A stretch of 64,000 nt of DNA from Pseudomonas sp. (lineage in GTDB: Bacteria; Pseudomonadota; Gammaproteobacteria; Pseudomonadales; Pseudomonadaceae). Below are positions 17,126 to 25,801 of the stretch, piece after piece. Positions within the stretch are counted from its first letter, which is position 1; every line of letters begins with the position of its first letter. The DNA is taken from the NCBI RefSeq assembly GCF_030150285.1, contig NZ_JASLGE010000020.1, positions 124,001 through 188,000 on the forward strand, in the 5' to 3' direction. The notes below the pieces were generated by a model that worked only from the letters and a program-made list of their open reading frames with translations, was not told the origin of the DNA and ran no database searches. A program made the translations under genes and the position numbers.

Positions 17126-18355
17126 ATGCCCGCCTCTTGCGCCCAACCGACCACCAGTACCTTTGGTTGGTTCTGCCTGTGCAGTTACCTGCTGTCGCTG
17201 TCCTACGGAGCGACTTTTTTGCTGTCCACGATGTTCCAGGCCCATGGCGGGAGCGAGTCAGACGCAGGCACCGTGATTTCTGCCGCCATGCTTAGCACCT
17301 TTGTGGCGGTGATTTTTTCCGGCCACCTGACCGACCGGTTCGGTGCTCCCAAGGCCATCGCCGGGGCTTCACTGTTGCTGGCGGCGGCATGCCTGGGGTT
17401 TGCGGCGGCACCCTCATTTGGCCTGGCCGTGCTGGCTTGCGGGTTGCTGCTGGGGCTTGGCTGGGGCGTGTTTTACACCCTGGGGCCGATCATCGTGGCC
17501 ATGATTGTCGCGCCAGCCCAGCGAATGAAATACTTCGCCCTGTTGTCGGGCAGCATGATGAGCGGCATTGGCACCGGCCCGCTGCTGGGGCGCGCGGCCG
17601 AGGGGCTGGGTTATCCGGTGCAATCGGCCTTTGTGCTGGCGGCACTGGCCAGCCTGTTGGGCGGGGTGGGTTTTGCACGGCTCAACCGGCGAATCCAACG
17701 CCAGCACGCCACTCTTGGCCCGATCAGCGTGTGCACCATCACCCCGCGCGCCGCGTGTACGGTGCTGCGCTCCAAAGCCGTGTTTTCGATTCTCATGGTT
17801 GGCCTGGGCGGGGCGATATTCGGCGGGCTGTCCAGCTTCCAAACGTCCTATGCCACGCTCAATCACCTGGATTATTCGCTGTTCTTTCTGGGCTTCATGA
17901 GTGCGGCCATCGCCTGCCGCTTGTTGGTCGCAGGGGTTATTGTCAGGCACGATCCGTACTGGATGGCCTGCGGGCTCAGCGCGCTGACAGTGGTGTCCGT
18001 GCTGCTGTTTATGTTTGGGGTTAACTCCAGCGCCACCTATGTTCTGGCCGCCATGGTGCTGGGGGTCGGCTATGGCCTCACGTATTCCGTGATCAACGGG
18101 CTAGCCGCCAACGAAGCCCCGCCCGGGCACACGCCGCAGTCGTTGGTGCTGTTCAGCCTGGCCTATTTTGTGGGGGTATTCGGGTTTCCGTGGCTCGCCG
18201 GGCATGTGATTGTCGCGTGGGGCATCCCGGCCCTGCTCTCCATCATCCTGTTGATTGCGCTGGGCAATTGGTCAATCACCGTGGCTCGCTTGATAGCGCG
18301 ACGTCTGCGGGCGATAACCCATCCGGCCGTTCATGGGGCACGCCCAGCGGAATGA
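17126..18355 (+). CDS. MFS transporter of unknown substrate, likely VanR-controlled
   Basis: A 409-residue major facilitator with about 12 hydrophobic segments (SLSYGATFLLSTMF in TM1, DRFGAPKAIAGASLLLA in the TM2-3 loop, GLTYSVINGLAANEAPPGHTPQS in the C-half). ATG 17126 is preceded by AGGAAA; an in-frame upstream ATG at 17054 adds a non-conserved tail. A VanR-type operator lies 144 bp upstream, so export or import of an aromatic acid or its breakdown product is plausible. The last 80 bp overlap the 3' end of nikR on the other strand. Confidence 0.82.
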   Translation: MPASCAQPTTSTFGWFCLCSYLLSLSYGATFLLSTMFQAHGGSESDAGTVISAAMLSTFVAVIFSGHLTDRFGAPKAIAGASLLLAAACLGFAAAPSFGLAVLACGLLLGLGWGVFYTLGPIIVAMIVAPAQRMKYFALLSGSMMSGIGTGPLLGRAAEGLGYPVQSAFVLAALASLLGGVGFARLNRRIQRQHATLGPISVCTITPRAACTVLRSKAVFSILMVGLGGAIFGGLSSFQTSYATLNHLDYSLFFLGFMSAAIACRLLVAGVIVRHDPYWMACGLSALTVVSVLLFMFGVNSSATYVLAAMVLGVGYGLTYSVINGLAANEAPPGHTPQSLVLFSLAYFVGVFGFPWLAGHVIVAWGIPALLSIILLIALGNWSITVARLIARRLRAITHPAVHGARPAE

Positions 18356-18737
18356 TCTGTGCGTTGCCGTGGCGCACACCGCGCTCGGCCATGACCTGGC
18401 GGGTCAGCGCTGTGACCTCGGCGACACGGCCCTTAAGCACCGACACTTCCATGCACTTGCCCTGATCCAGGTGCACATGCAGCGTCGACAGGGTCAGGTC
18501 ATGGTGGTCGTGAAACGCGTTGTTGAGGCGCTTGGACAATTCGCGGGTACCGTGATCGTAAACATAACTGAGGGTGGCCACACAGCTGCCCTGCGGGTCG
18601 ACGCTTTCCGGTTCCAGCAGCCCGGCACGCAATAAATCACGGATTGCCTCGGAACGCCCCTGGTACCCGTGAGTGCCCACCCGCGCATCTATCGCGGCCA
18701 GCAGCGCGTCATCCAGCGCAATCGTAACTCTCTGCAT
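18276..18737 (-). CDS. nikR: nickel-responsive repressor NikR
   Basis: A 153-residue ribbon-helix-helix repressor. The N-terminus MQRVTIALDDALLAAID is the DNA-binding ribbon. The ACT-like nickel domain keeps all four E. coli ligands at the same numbers: His76, His87, His89 and Cys95. It represses nickel uptake when nickel is plentiful. It is divergent from nikABCDE, with its operator between them. The C-terminus runs about 20 residues past the usual end near RGVRHG..IIP, and this tail overlaps the convergent MFS gene by 80 bp. GAGG lies 8 nt before the ATG. Confidence 0.93.
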   Translation of the reverse strand: MQRVTIALDDALLAAIDARVGTHGYQGRSEAIRDLLRAGLLEPESVDPQGSCVATLSYVYDHGTRELSKRLNNAFHDHHDLTLSTLHVHLDQGKCMEVSVLKGRVAEVTALTRQVMAERGVRHGNAQIIPLGVPHERPDGLSPADVALSSEPR

Positions 18738-18752
18738 ACATTTGCCTCGCAG

Positions 18753-18780
18753 TTATGAACTTTTGACATAGACTTCATAC
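18753..18780. promoter_or_regulatory. NikR operator
   Basis: TTATGA-N16-TCATAC, one mismatch from the E. coli NikR consensus GTATGA-N16-TCATAC with exactly the same spacing. A TTGACA at 18763-18768 inside it can serve as the -35 box of nikA, so bound NikR would block the promoter. It also lies 16 bp before the nikR start, allowing autoregulation. Confidence 0.85.
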
Positions 18781-18827
18781 CCATCGCCAGATCCGGCCCA
18801 GTGCCATCAACGTGTGGGAGACGCAGT

Positions 18828-20405
18828 GTGAAGCAGCCGAAGATGAAAAAACAGCTGACCTTATGGATGTTGGCCGCCTGTTTAAGCGCAGGTCTATCGA
18901 CCGCTCAGGCCAGCGGGGAAGCCGCCCCGACCCTCACTTACTCCTGGCCGACCAACGCGGGCCCACTCGACCCCCGCGGTTATTCCCCCAACCAAATGTA
19001 CGCCCAGGCCATGGTCTATGAGCCGTTGGTACGTTACACCCCCGAAGGCACACTGGAGCCCTGGCTGGCCACTGGCTGGACCGTATCGCCGGATGGCAAG
19101 ACATATACCTTCACCCTGCGTGAAGGGGTGAAATTCAGCGATGGCAGCCCGTTCACGGCGGCGGCGGCCAAAGCCAACCTAGACGCAGTCTTGGCCAACA
19201 GCAAACGCCATCAGTGGATGGAACTGGTCTCAACCCTGGACCGTGTTGACGCGCCAGACGAGCACACGTTGGTGCTGCACCTCAAGCACCCTTACTACCC
19301 GACCCTGATGGAACTGGCGCAAGTGCGCCCGCTGCGCTTCGCCGCACCCGATGCCAAGCCCGGTTCGCCGGTGGGCACCGGGCCGTGGGTGCTGGCACAA
19401 ACCCGACGCGGTGAATACGACCGCTTTGATCGCAACCCGCATTACTGGGGCCCGGCACCGGCCTACGGTTCGGTACTGGTCAAAGTCATCTCCGACCCCG
19501 ACAGCCGGGCCATTGCCTTGCAAACCGGTGAAATCGACCTGATCCAGGGGGCCGACGGTGAAATCTCCCCCGGCACGTTTGCGCGCCTGCGGGACGCCGG
19601 CTTCAAGGCCGCCACCTCCGCACCGCTGGCCACCCGCACCGTGGCCATGAACACGGGGCTGGCACCGACCAACGAACGCGTGGTGCGTGAAGCCATCAAT
19701 CAGGCCGTGGACAAAGACACCGTCATCGCCAAAGTGCTGCACGGCCAGGAACCACGGGCCGATGCACTGTTCGCCAGCAATATGCCCTACGCCAATCTGG
19801 GCCTCAAAGCCCTGCCCTATGACCCCGAGCAAGCGCGCAAAAACCTCGATGCCGCGGGCTGGAAACTTGAACCGGGTAAAAGCATTCGCGAAAAGGATGG
19901 CCAACCGCTGAGCACCGAACTGGTATTTCTGGGCAGCAGCGCCCTGCAAAAAAGCCTGGCCGAGGTCATTCAGGGCGAACTGGCGAAGGTCGGCATGGAG
20001 GTCAAATTGCGCGGTGAAGAAGACGGCTCGCTGGTGCAACGCCAACGGGAAGGTCGCTTTGGCATGATCTTCGCGGACACCTGGGGCGCACCGTACGACC
20101 CGCACTCTTTCGTCAGTTCCATGCGCTATGCCGGCCACGCCGACTACATGGCCCAGCGTGGTTTGCCGATGAAAGACGCCATCGATCGCAAAATTGCTGA
20201 AGTATTGGCTGAAACAGACGAAGCCCGTCGCGCCGAGGATTACCGCGAGATCCTCACCACCCTGCACGACGAGTCCGTGTACCTGCCCATTTCTCACCTC
20301 ACCGCCATCAGTGTCAGCGGCAACAACGTCGATAACGTGCAGTTCGGCAGCACGCTGTTCGATGTGCCGTTTGAACGGATGCGCCCCGCCGCCGGGAAAC
20401 CTTGA
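18828..20405 (+). CDS. nikA: periplasmic nickel-binding protein of the Nik ABC transporter
   Basis: A 525-residue SBP family 5 protein with a signal peptide (KKQLTLWMLAACLSAG...AQA, cleavage near 29). Family landmarks are YSWPTNAGPLDPRGYSPNQMYAQAMVYEPLVRY (split in two by a proline-rich turn), VGTGPWVLA and FADTWGAPYDPH. GTG 18828 is chosen over ATG 18843 because GGGAG lies 7 nt upstream, and it yields the length of E. coli NikA (524). It is the first gene of the five-gene nik operon under the NikR operator. Confidence 0.93.
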   Translation: MKQPKMKKQLTLWMLAACLSAGLSTAQASGEAAPTLTYSWPTNAGPLDPRGYSPNQMYAQAMVYEPLVRYTPEGTLEPWLATGWTVSPDGKTYTFTLREGVKFSDGSPFTAAAAKANLDAVLANSKRHQWMELVSTLDRVDAPDEHTLVLHLKHPYYPTLMELAQVRPLRFAAPDAKPGSPVGTGPWVLAQTRRGEYDRFDRNPHYWGPAPAYGSVLVKVISDPDSRAIALQTGEIDLIQGADGEISPGTFARLRDAGFKAATSAPLATRTVAMNTGLAPTNERVVREAINQAVDKDTVIAKVLHGQEPRADALFASNMPYANLGLKALPYDPEQARKNLDAAGWKLEPGKSIREKDGQPLSTELVFLGSSALQKSLAEVIQGELAKVGMEVKLRGEEDGSLVQRQREGRFGMIFADTWGAPYDPHSFVSSMRYAGHADYMAQRGLPMKDAIDRKIAEVLAETDEARRAEDYREILTTLHDESVYLPISHLTAISVSGNNVDNVQFGSTLFDVPFERMRPAAGKP

Positions 20406-20408
20406 GCC

Positions 20409-21350
20409 ATGATGCGCTATATCGCGTTGCGGCTTTTGCTGCTGATCCCGGTGCTGCTGGGTGTGTCCCTTATCGTGTTTATTCTGTTGCACCTGGGCAA
20501 CGGCGACCCGGCGCTGGATTACCTGCGCCTGTCGCAAATCCCGCCCACCGACGCCGCGCTGGCTGAGGCGCGCCACGCCCTGGGGCTCGACCGGCCCCTG
20601 GCGGAGCAATACCTGACCTGGCTCTGGAATGCGTTGCACCTTGACTTCGGCACCTCCTATGTCACCGGGCGCCCGGTGCTCGACGATTTGCTCTACTACC
20701 TGCCCGCGACCTTGCAACTGGGCGGGCTGGCGTTGCTCACCACCCTGGTGATGAGCATCCCGTTGGGCCTGGCCGCTGCCCGCTGGAAAGGCCGCTGGCC
20801 CGACCAGGTGGTGCGTTTCGTGACGTTTATCGGCGTATCGATGCCCAACTTCTGGCTGGCCTTCCTGCTGATTGCCCTGTTTTCGCTGTGGCTGGGCTGG
20901 TTACCACCGATGGGGCGTGGCGGTGCCGGGCACCTGCTGATGCCGGTACTGGCGATAGCGCTGATGTCGATGTCAATCAACGCCCGGTTGTTGCGGGCCA
21001 GCCTGCTGGACGTGCGCCAGCACCGGCATGTGTTCTACGCCCGAGCCCGTGGCCTGAACGAGCGCCATGTGTGGCGCGACCATATCCTGCGCAATGCCTG
21101 GATGCCGCTGGTGACGGCCACCGGCATGCACATCGGTGAACTGCTGGGCGGTGCGCTGGTGATCGAAACCATCTTCGCGTGGCCCGGCGTCGGGCGCTTT
21201 GCAGTGAGTGCGGTGCTCAACCGCGATTTCCCGGTGATGCAATGCTTCACCTTGCTGCTGACCACGCTGTTGGTGCTGTGCAACCTGGTGGTAGACATCT
21301 GTTACGCGTGGCTCGACCCGCGCACGCGCTTCTCGGGGGTGATGGCATGA
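20409..21350 (+). CDS. nikB: nickel ABC transporter permease NikB
   Basis: A 313-residue inner-membrane permease of the DppB/OppB type with about six segments. It has the EAA-type loop ARARGLNERHVWRDHILRNA followed by a glycine-rich segment, where the ATPase docks. It starts 3 bp after the nikA stop and its stop overlaps the nikC start as ATGA, a sign of translational coupling. The length equals that of E. coli NikB (314). Confidence 0.93.
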   Translation: MMRYIALRLLLLIPVLLGVSLIVFILLHLGNGDPALDYLRLSQIPPTDAALAEARHALGLDRPLAEQYLTWLWNALHLDFGTSYVTGRPVLDDLLYYLPATLQLGGLALLTTLVMSIPLGLAAARWKGRWPDQVVRFVTFIGVSMPNFWLAFLLIALFSLWLGWLPPMGRGGAGHLLMPVLAIALMSMSINARLLRASLLDVRQHRHVFYARARGLNERHVWRDHILRNAWMPLVTATGMHIGELLGGALVIETIFAWPGVGRFAVSAVLNRDFPVMQCFTLLLTTLLVLCNLVVDICYAWLDPRTRFSGVMA

Positions 21351-22192
21351 GTACGTTAACGGCAGCCGTTGAGGTCAAAAAACACGGCCTGCGCGTCGGC
21401 TATGTGCTGGTTGGCGTGCTGCTGATTCTGGCGCTGTTCGGCCCGTGGCTGGCCCCGCATGACCCCACGCTGGTAAACCTCAACGACCGCTTGCTGCCTG
21501 CCAGCGCCAGCCACTGGCTGGGCACCGACCACTTGGGGCGCGATGTGCTGTCACGCCTGATGGTGGGCACGCAGTGGTCCTTGGGCAGTGTGGTGCTGGT
21601 ACTCGGGCTGGTGTTGGTGCTGGGCGTGACCATCGGCGGCATCGCCGGGGTAGTCGGCGGCAAGGTCGACATGTTTCTGATGCGCCTGTGCGACATGTTC
21701 CTGACCTTCCCGACCCTGGTGCTGGCGTTTTTCCTGATCGCCCTGCTGGGCACTGGCCTGACCAACGTGATCATTGCCATCGCGTTGTCTCACTGGGCCT
21801 GGTATGCGCGCATGGTGCGCGGCATGGTCCTGGCGCAACGTAACCGCGACTATGTGCTGGCCTCGCGCCTGGCCGGTGCCTCGCGCCTGACACGTTTGCG
21901 CCAGCACATCATGCCCAACGTCGTGGGGCAATTGCTGGTGCTGGCATCGATGGACATTGGCCACATGATGCTGCACGTCTCGGGGCTGTCGTTCCTCGGC
22001 CTGGGTGTGAGCCCGCCCACCCCGGAATGGGGCGTGATGATCAATGACTCCAAGGAGTTTCTGTGGAGCCACCCGCAACTGCTGCTGTGGCCGGGGCTGA
22101 TGATATTTATCTCGGTGATGGCCTTTAACCTGCTGGGCGATGCCTTGCGCGACCGGCTTGACCCCAGTGTGCTGGCGGAGATCAAGGAATGA
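21347..22192 (+). CDS. nikC: nickel ABC transporter permease NikC
   Basis: A 281-residue DppC/OppC-type permease. Landmarks are GPWLAPHDPTLVNLNDRLLP near the N-terminus, HWLGTDHLGRDVLSRLMVGTQ in the first periplasmic loop, and SRLAGASRLTRLRQHIMPNV as the EAA loop. The ATG at 21347 overlaps the nikB stop by 4 bp; the open frame upstream is inside nikB. Partner of NikB in the membrane channel. Confidence 0.93.
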   Translation: MSTLTAAVEVKKHGLRVGYVLVGVLLILALFGPWLAPHDPTLVNLNDRLLPASASHWLGTDHLGRDVLSRLMVGTQWSLGSVVLVLGLVLVLGVTIGGIAGVVGGKVDMFLMRLCDMFLTFPTLVLAFFLIALLGTGLTNVIIAIALSHWAWYARMVRGMVLAQRNRDYVLASRLAGASRLTRLRQHIMPNVVGQLLVLASMDIGHMMLHVSGLSFLGLGVSPPTPEWGVMINDSKEFLWSHPQLLLWPGLMIFISVMAFNLLGDALRDRLDPSVLAEIKE

Positions 22193-22962
22193 ACCACGTG
22201 CTGACCCTCAAGGGCCTGACCCTCCACCACCAGCAGCGCCTGCTGGTAGACCGGCTTGACCTGACGCTGCAAGCCGGGCAAGTGCACGCGCTGGTCGGTG
22301 CCAGCGGCTCGGGCAAATCCCTGACCTGCATGGGCATTCTCGACTTGCTGCCGCCCGGCGTTCACGGCCGTTGTGCTTCCCTGCTGCTCAATGGGCAGGC
22401 GGTGCAGGCCAGCCACCTGCGCGGGCGCGAAGTCGCGCTGGTGCTGCAAAACCCGCGCAGTGCATTCAACCCGGTGCGTTCGTTGCGCCAGCACGCCCTG
22501 GAAACCCTGCACACGCGGGGCGTGCAAGGCCGCGAGGCGGAGCACTTGATTCGCGATACCCTGCATGAGGTCGGCCTGAGCGATGACCAGCGCGTGCTGG
22601 ATTCCTTTGCCTTTCAACTCAGCGGCGGCATGCTGCAGCGCATGATGATTGCCCTGGCGCTGTTGGCCGACAGTCACTTTCTGCTGGCTGACGAACCCAC
22701 CAGCGACCTGGATGTGGTGGCACAGGCGCGTTTTCTCGACCTGCTGGAGCGCCTGGTGCAACAGCGCAACCTCGGCGTGCTGCTGATCACCCATGACATG
22801 GGCGTCGTGGCACGTTGCGCCGATGCGGTGTCGGTCATGGCCCACGGCCGCATCGTCGAGCACGCCGACGTGCACACCCTGTTCACCGCCCCCCGCAGCG
22901 AAGAAGCGCGCACGCTGCTGGCGGCGCACCACGCCTTGACAATGGAAGCCTGCACACCATGA
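22189..22962 (+). CDS. nikD: nickel ABC transporter ATPase NikD
   Basis: A 257-residue ABC ATPase with Walker A GASGSGKS (near residue 38), Q-loop in LVLQNPRSAFNP, signature LSGGMLQRMMIALAL and Walker B HFLLADEPTSDLD. It overlaps nikC by 4 bp (ATGA) and nikE in the same way. It drives nickel import together with NikE. The size fits E. coli NikD (254). Confidence 0.93.
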   Translation: MNHVLTLKGLTLHHQQRLLVDRLDLTLQAGQVHALVGASGSGKSLTCMGILDLLPPGVHGRCASLLLNGQAVQASHLRGREVALVLQNPRSAFNPVRSLRQHALETLHTRGVQGREAEHLIRDTLHEVGLSDDQRVLDSFAFQLSGGMLQRMMIALALLADSHFLLADEPTSDLDVVAQARFLDLLERLVQQRNLGVLLITHDMGVVARCADAVSVMAHGRIVEHADVHTLFTAPRSEEARTLLAAHHALTMEACTP

Positions 22963-23768
22963 CGTTTATGCATGTCAGCCAACTAAGCCACGGTTACAGC
23001 ACCGGCGGCCTGTTCAGCAAACGGCACCGGGTCGAGGTGTTACGCGGCCTGAATCTGGACCTGCAAGAAGGCCAGAGCCTGGGCTTGCTGGGGGCCAGCG
23101 GCAGTGGCAAAAGCACCCTGGCCCGCCTGCTGATGGGCCTGGAAACACCCGAGCATGGCCGTATCGATTTCGAGGGCCAGCCCCTCAAAGCCCTTGATCC
23201 GCATTTTTTGCAGCGGGTGCAGATGGTTTTTCAGGACGCCATCAGTGCCTTCAACCCGCAACGCAGCATTGGCTGGAGCATCGCCGAACCCTTGCGCCAC
23301 CTCAGCGCCATGGACAGTGAAGCCTGCACGGCGCGCGTGGCGCAGCTGTTGCAGCAGGTCAAACTCGACCCACGCGACAGCGAAAAACTGCCCGCGCAAC
23401 TGAGCGGCGGACAGTTGCAACGGGCGGGTATCGCCCGCGCGCTGGCAGTAGGACCCAAACTGGTCATCCTCGATGAAGCCCTGTCCAACCTTGACCGGGT
23501 ATTGCAGGTGCAAATACTGGCGTTACTGGCCGAGGTGCGCCGTGAGTCCGGCACCGCGTTTTTGCTGATCACCCACGACCTGAGCCTGGTCCAGCACTTT
23601 TGCCAGCGGGTGGTGGTACTGGCCGACGGCAACGTGGTTGAAGACCGCAGCGTCACGCCACAGATGCGCTTCGATCACCCGGCCGCTCGCACCTTACAAG
23701 ATGCCGTGCTGCCGGCCATGCCGGTGGAAAAACACGCACCGCGCAAGCACACCGAAAAAATCGTGTAG
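22959..23768 (+). CDS. nikE: nickel ABC transporter ATPase NikE
   Basis: A 269-residue ABC ATPase with Walker A GASGSGKS, Q-loop MVFQDAISAFNP, signature LSGGQLQRAGIARAL and Walker B LVILDEALSNLD. The start ATG 22959 (MTFMHVSQLSHGYS, close to the E. coli N-terminus) overlaps the nikD stop. Last gene of the operon; E. coli NikE has 268 residues. Confidence 0.93.
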   Translation: MTFMHVSQLSHGYSTGGLFSKRHRVEVLRGLNLDLQEGQSLGLLGASGSGKSTLARLLMGLETPEHGRIDFEGQPLKALDPHFLQRVQMVFQDAISAFNPQRSIGWSIAEPLRHLSAMDSEACTARVAQLLQQVKLDPRDSEKLPAQLSGGQLQRAGIARALAVGPKLVILDEALSNLDRVLQVQILALLAEVRRESGTAFLLITHDLSLVQHFCQRVVVLADGNVVEDRSVTPQMRFDHPAARTLQDAVLPAMPVEKHAPRKHTEKIV

Positions 23769-23823
23769 CCCATCTATACTCCCCGGCGATTCGGGAACCT
23801 CTTCAAACAAGGAATTTTGATCG

Positions 23824-24240
23824 ATGAACAGACTTTGCCTCAACGCCTTGGCCGGACTGACCCTTACGGTGTTGTCCAGCCACAGTTTTGCCGAACAGTA
23901 CCTGTTCGACCTGGCCACTCAGGCCCCGTACAAAAAAGCCTATGAACAGATGCTCGCCTACCCGGGCTGGGTCACCAAAGCCCAGGGCGTTTCAACCCCC
24001 ATGCAAACCGTAGAGGCCCAAGGCAAGCGTTACACCGTAGGGATCATGTGCGAGCCGCATAATTGCGGCAATCACCAAATGGCCGTGGCCTTCAGCGCCG
24101 ATGGCAAACAGTCCTGGGGGTTGCTCGCCAACCGCGCATCGGCCGACGAGGACTTCAACAAACAATGGCTGGGCGAACCCGACACCGCCGTACAACAACT
24201 GCTGAACAACGCGTTTGCCGACAACAACCCGCAAGACTAA
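23824..24240 (+). CDS. ivy: Ivy-type inhibitor of vertebrate (C-type) lysozyme
   Basis: A 138-residue periplasmic protein with a 23-residue signal peptide (ends HSFA). The exposed loop CEPHNC (Cys76 to Cys81) is the Ivy hallmark that enters the lysozyme active site, with the cysteines forming a disulfide. AAGGAA lies 9 nt before the ATG. It protects peptidoglycan from host lysozyme or tunes the cell's own lytic enzymes. It stands alone, 55 bp after nikE. Confidence 0.88.
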   Translation: MNRLCLNALAGLTLTVLSSHSFAEQYLFDLATQAPYKKAYEQMLAYPGWVTKAQGVSTPMQTVEAQGKRYTVGIMCEPHNCGNHQMAVAFSADGKQSWGLLANRASADEDFNKQWLGEPDTAVQQLLNNAFADNNPQD

Positions 24241-24376
24241 ATACTGCGCGGCTGGCCTCGCGCTGCACGCACCGTTCTTCCACGATGTGTGCAGCCCGGC
24301 CACACACGGCTCGTTTTCCCACGGGAACACTTGATCTGTTTTACCGACGGCTTGATGCACCGGAGTTAAAGTGACC

Positions 24377-25744
24377 ATGACACAGCCCACGCTTCTTCAC
24401 GCTGTATGGACCGCACTGGGCGGCACTATTGAGGATTGCAACCGGGTCACGCTGACCACCGAGGGTGCACTGCCCTCGGCCTACCCGGTGACCGAACTGG
24501 CCAGCGCCTCCATCGCGGCGGTGGGTCTGGCCATTACCCAACTGCGCGCACAAGCCAGCGGCCAGCCGGCCGGTGCCGTGACCGTTGACCGGCGCTTGGC
24601 TTCATTCTGGTTTGCCACCTCGCTGCGCCCCATTGGCTGGACACTGGCCAGTTTGTGGGACCCCCTCGCTGGCGACTACCGCACAAAGGATGGCTGGATC
24701 CGTTTGCACACCAACGCGCCCCATCACCGCCTGGCCGCAGAGCGCATTCTGGGCACGCACCGCGACACAGCCGGGATGGCCAACGCCGTGGCAGGTTGGG
24801 ACGCACAATCACTTGAAACGGCCATCGTCGACGCTGGCGGCTGCGCGGCACAGATGCGCTCTGCCCACGCCTGGGCAGCGCACCCGCAGGGCCATGCGGT
24901 TGCCGGCGAACCGTTGATTCATCAGCACACCCGAGCACTGGCAAACGCCATGCCGCTGGTTGTCGACCCGGCCCGCCCCTTGGCCGGTATCAAAGTGCTG
25001 GACCTGACACGGGTACTCGCCGGCCCCGTGGCCAGCCGTTGCCTGGCCGCCTATGGCGCACACGTACTGCGCATTGATCCACCGGACTGGAACGAGCCTG
25101 CCGTGGTCCCGGAAATGACCCTCGGCAAACGCCTCGCCCGGCTGAACGCCCATGACCCCGCTGCCCTGACCACACTCAAAGCGCTGATCGCATCGGCCGA
25201 TGTGATCTTGCACGGTTACCGACCTGGCGCGCTGGAGCATCTGGGGCTGGGCAGCGCCGAGCGCCAGCAACTCAACCCCTCTTTAATCGATATCAGCCTG
25301 AACGCTTACGGCTGGACCGGCCCCTGGCGCGAGCGGCGCGGGTTTGACAGCCTGGTGCAAATGAGCGGCGGTATTGCCGAGGCCGGCATGCACCATTTTC
25401 AGGCCGACAAGCCCGTGCCAATGCCCGTTCAGGCACTGGACCAGGCCACGGGCTACCTGATGGCGGCGGCCGCCATTGTCGGCCTCACCGAGCGCCTGCA
25501 CGCGCGCACCGTGCTTCAGGCCAGACTGTCCCTGGCCCGCACAGCGCTCTTATTACAGGATCACCCCACGCCACTCTCTGCCCCGGCATTCGCCCCTGAA
25601 ACCGCGGCCGACCTCTGCGACACCCTTGAGCACACGTCCTGGGGCGATGCCCAACGCCTGCGTTGGCCCCTCCAGATCCAGGGTTGCGCCGCCAGTTGGG
25701 CCCTTCCGGCGCGGGCACTGGGCACCGACGCACCTGGCTGGTAG
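24377..25744 (+). CDS. CaiB/BaiF class III CoA-transferase
   Basis: A 455-residue member of the formyl-CoA transferase / CaiB family. The conserved central part starts at PLAGIKVLDLTRVLAGPVASRCLAAYGA (a loop-helix pair), with IRIDPP-like CoA-binding residues and LVQMSGGIAEA further on. The N-terminal 200 residues hold a second, weaker copy of the fold. It moves CoA between carboxylic acids; the substrates are unknown. ATG 24377 is given, but GTG 24371, 5 nt after a GGAG, is nearly as likely. It is probably monocistronic. Confidence 0.83.
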   Translation: MTQPTLLHAVWTALGGTIEDCNRVTLTTEGALPSAYPVTELASASIAAVGLAITQLRAQASGQPAGAVTVDRRLASFWFATSLRPIGWTLASLWDPLAGDYRTKDGWIRLHTNAPHHRLAAERILGTHRDTAGMANAVAGWDAQSLETAIVDAGGCAAQMRSAHAWAAHPQGHAVAGEPLIHQHTRALANAMPLVVDPARPLAGIKVLDLTRVLAGPVASRCLAAYGAHVLRIDPPDWNEPAVVPEMTLGKRLARLNAHDPAALTTLKALIASADVILHGYRPGALEHLGLGSAERQQLNPSLIDISLNAYGWTGPWRERRGFDSLVQMSGGIAEAGMHHFQADKPVPMPVQALDQATGYLMAAAAIVGLTERLHARTVLQARLSLARTALLLQDHPTPLSAPAFAPETAADLCDTLEHTSWGDAQRLRWPLQIQGCAASWALPARALGTDAPGW

Positions 25745-25750
25745 TGCCGT

Positions 25751-25795
25751 GCCGGCCGCCACCTGCCCGGCCATGCGGCACGGCAGGTGGCCGGC
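25751..25795. terminator. GC-rich hairpin between convergent genes
   Basis: Inverted repeat GCCGGC-cg-CCACCTGCC against GGCAGGTGGCCGGC with a 14-nt loop, between the CoA-transferase stop and the binding-protein stop. There is no T-run, so it may only stabilise both transcript ends. Confidence 0.5.
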
Positions 25796-25801
25796 AGCGG
25801 G

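Noticed and set aside
18276..18355. Ending nikR before the MFS gene to avoid overlap
   Set aside because: No stop codon exists in the nikR frame before 18276; the overlap is real in the sequence.
19230..20717. A 495-codon minus-strand frame opposite nikA/nikB
   Set aside because: A shadow of GC-rich codon use; nikA and nikB on the other strand are complete and coupled to nikC.
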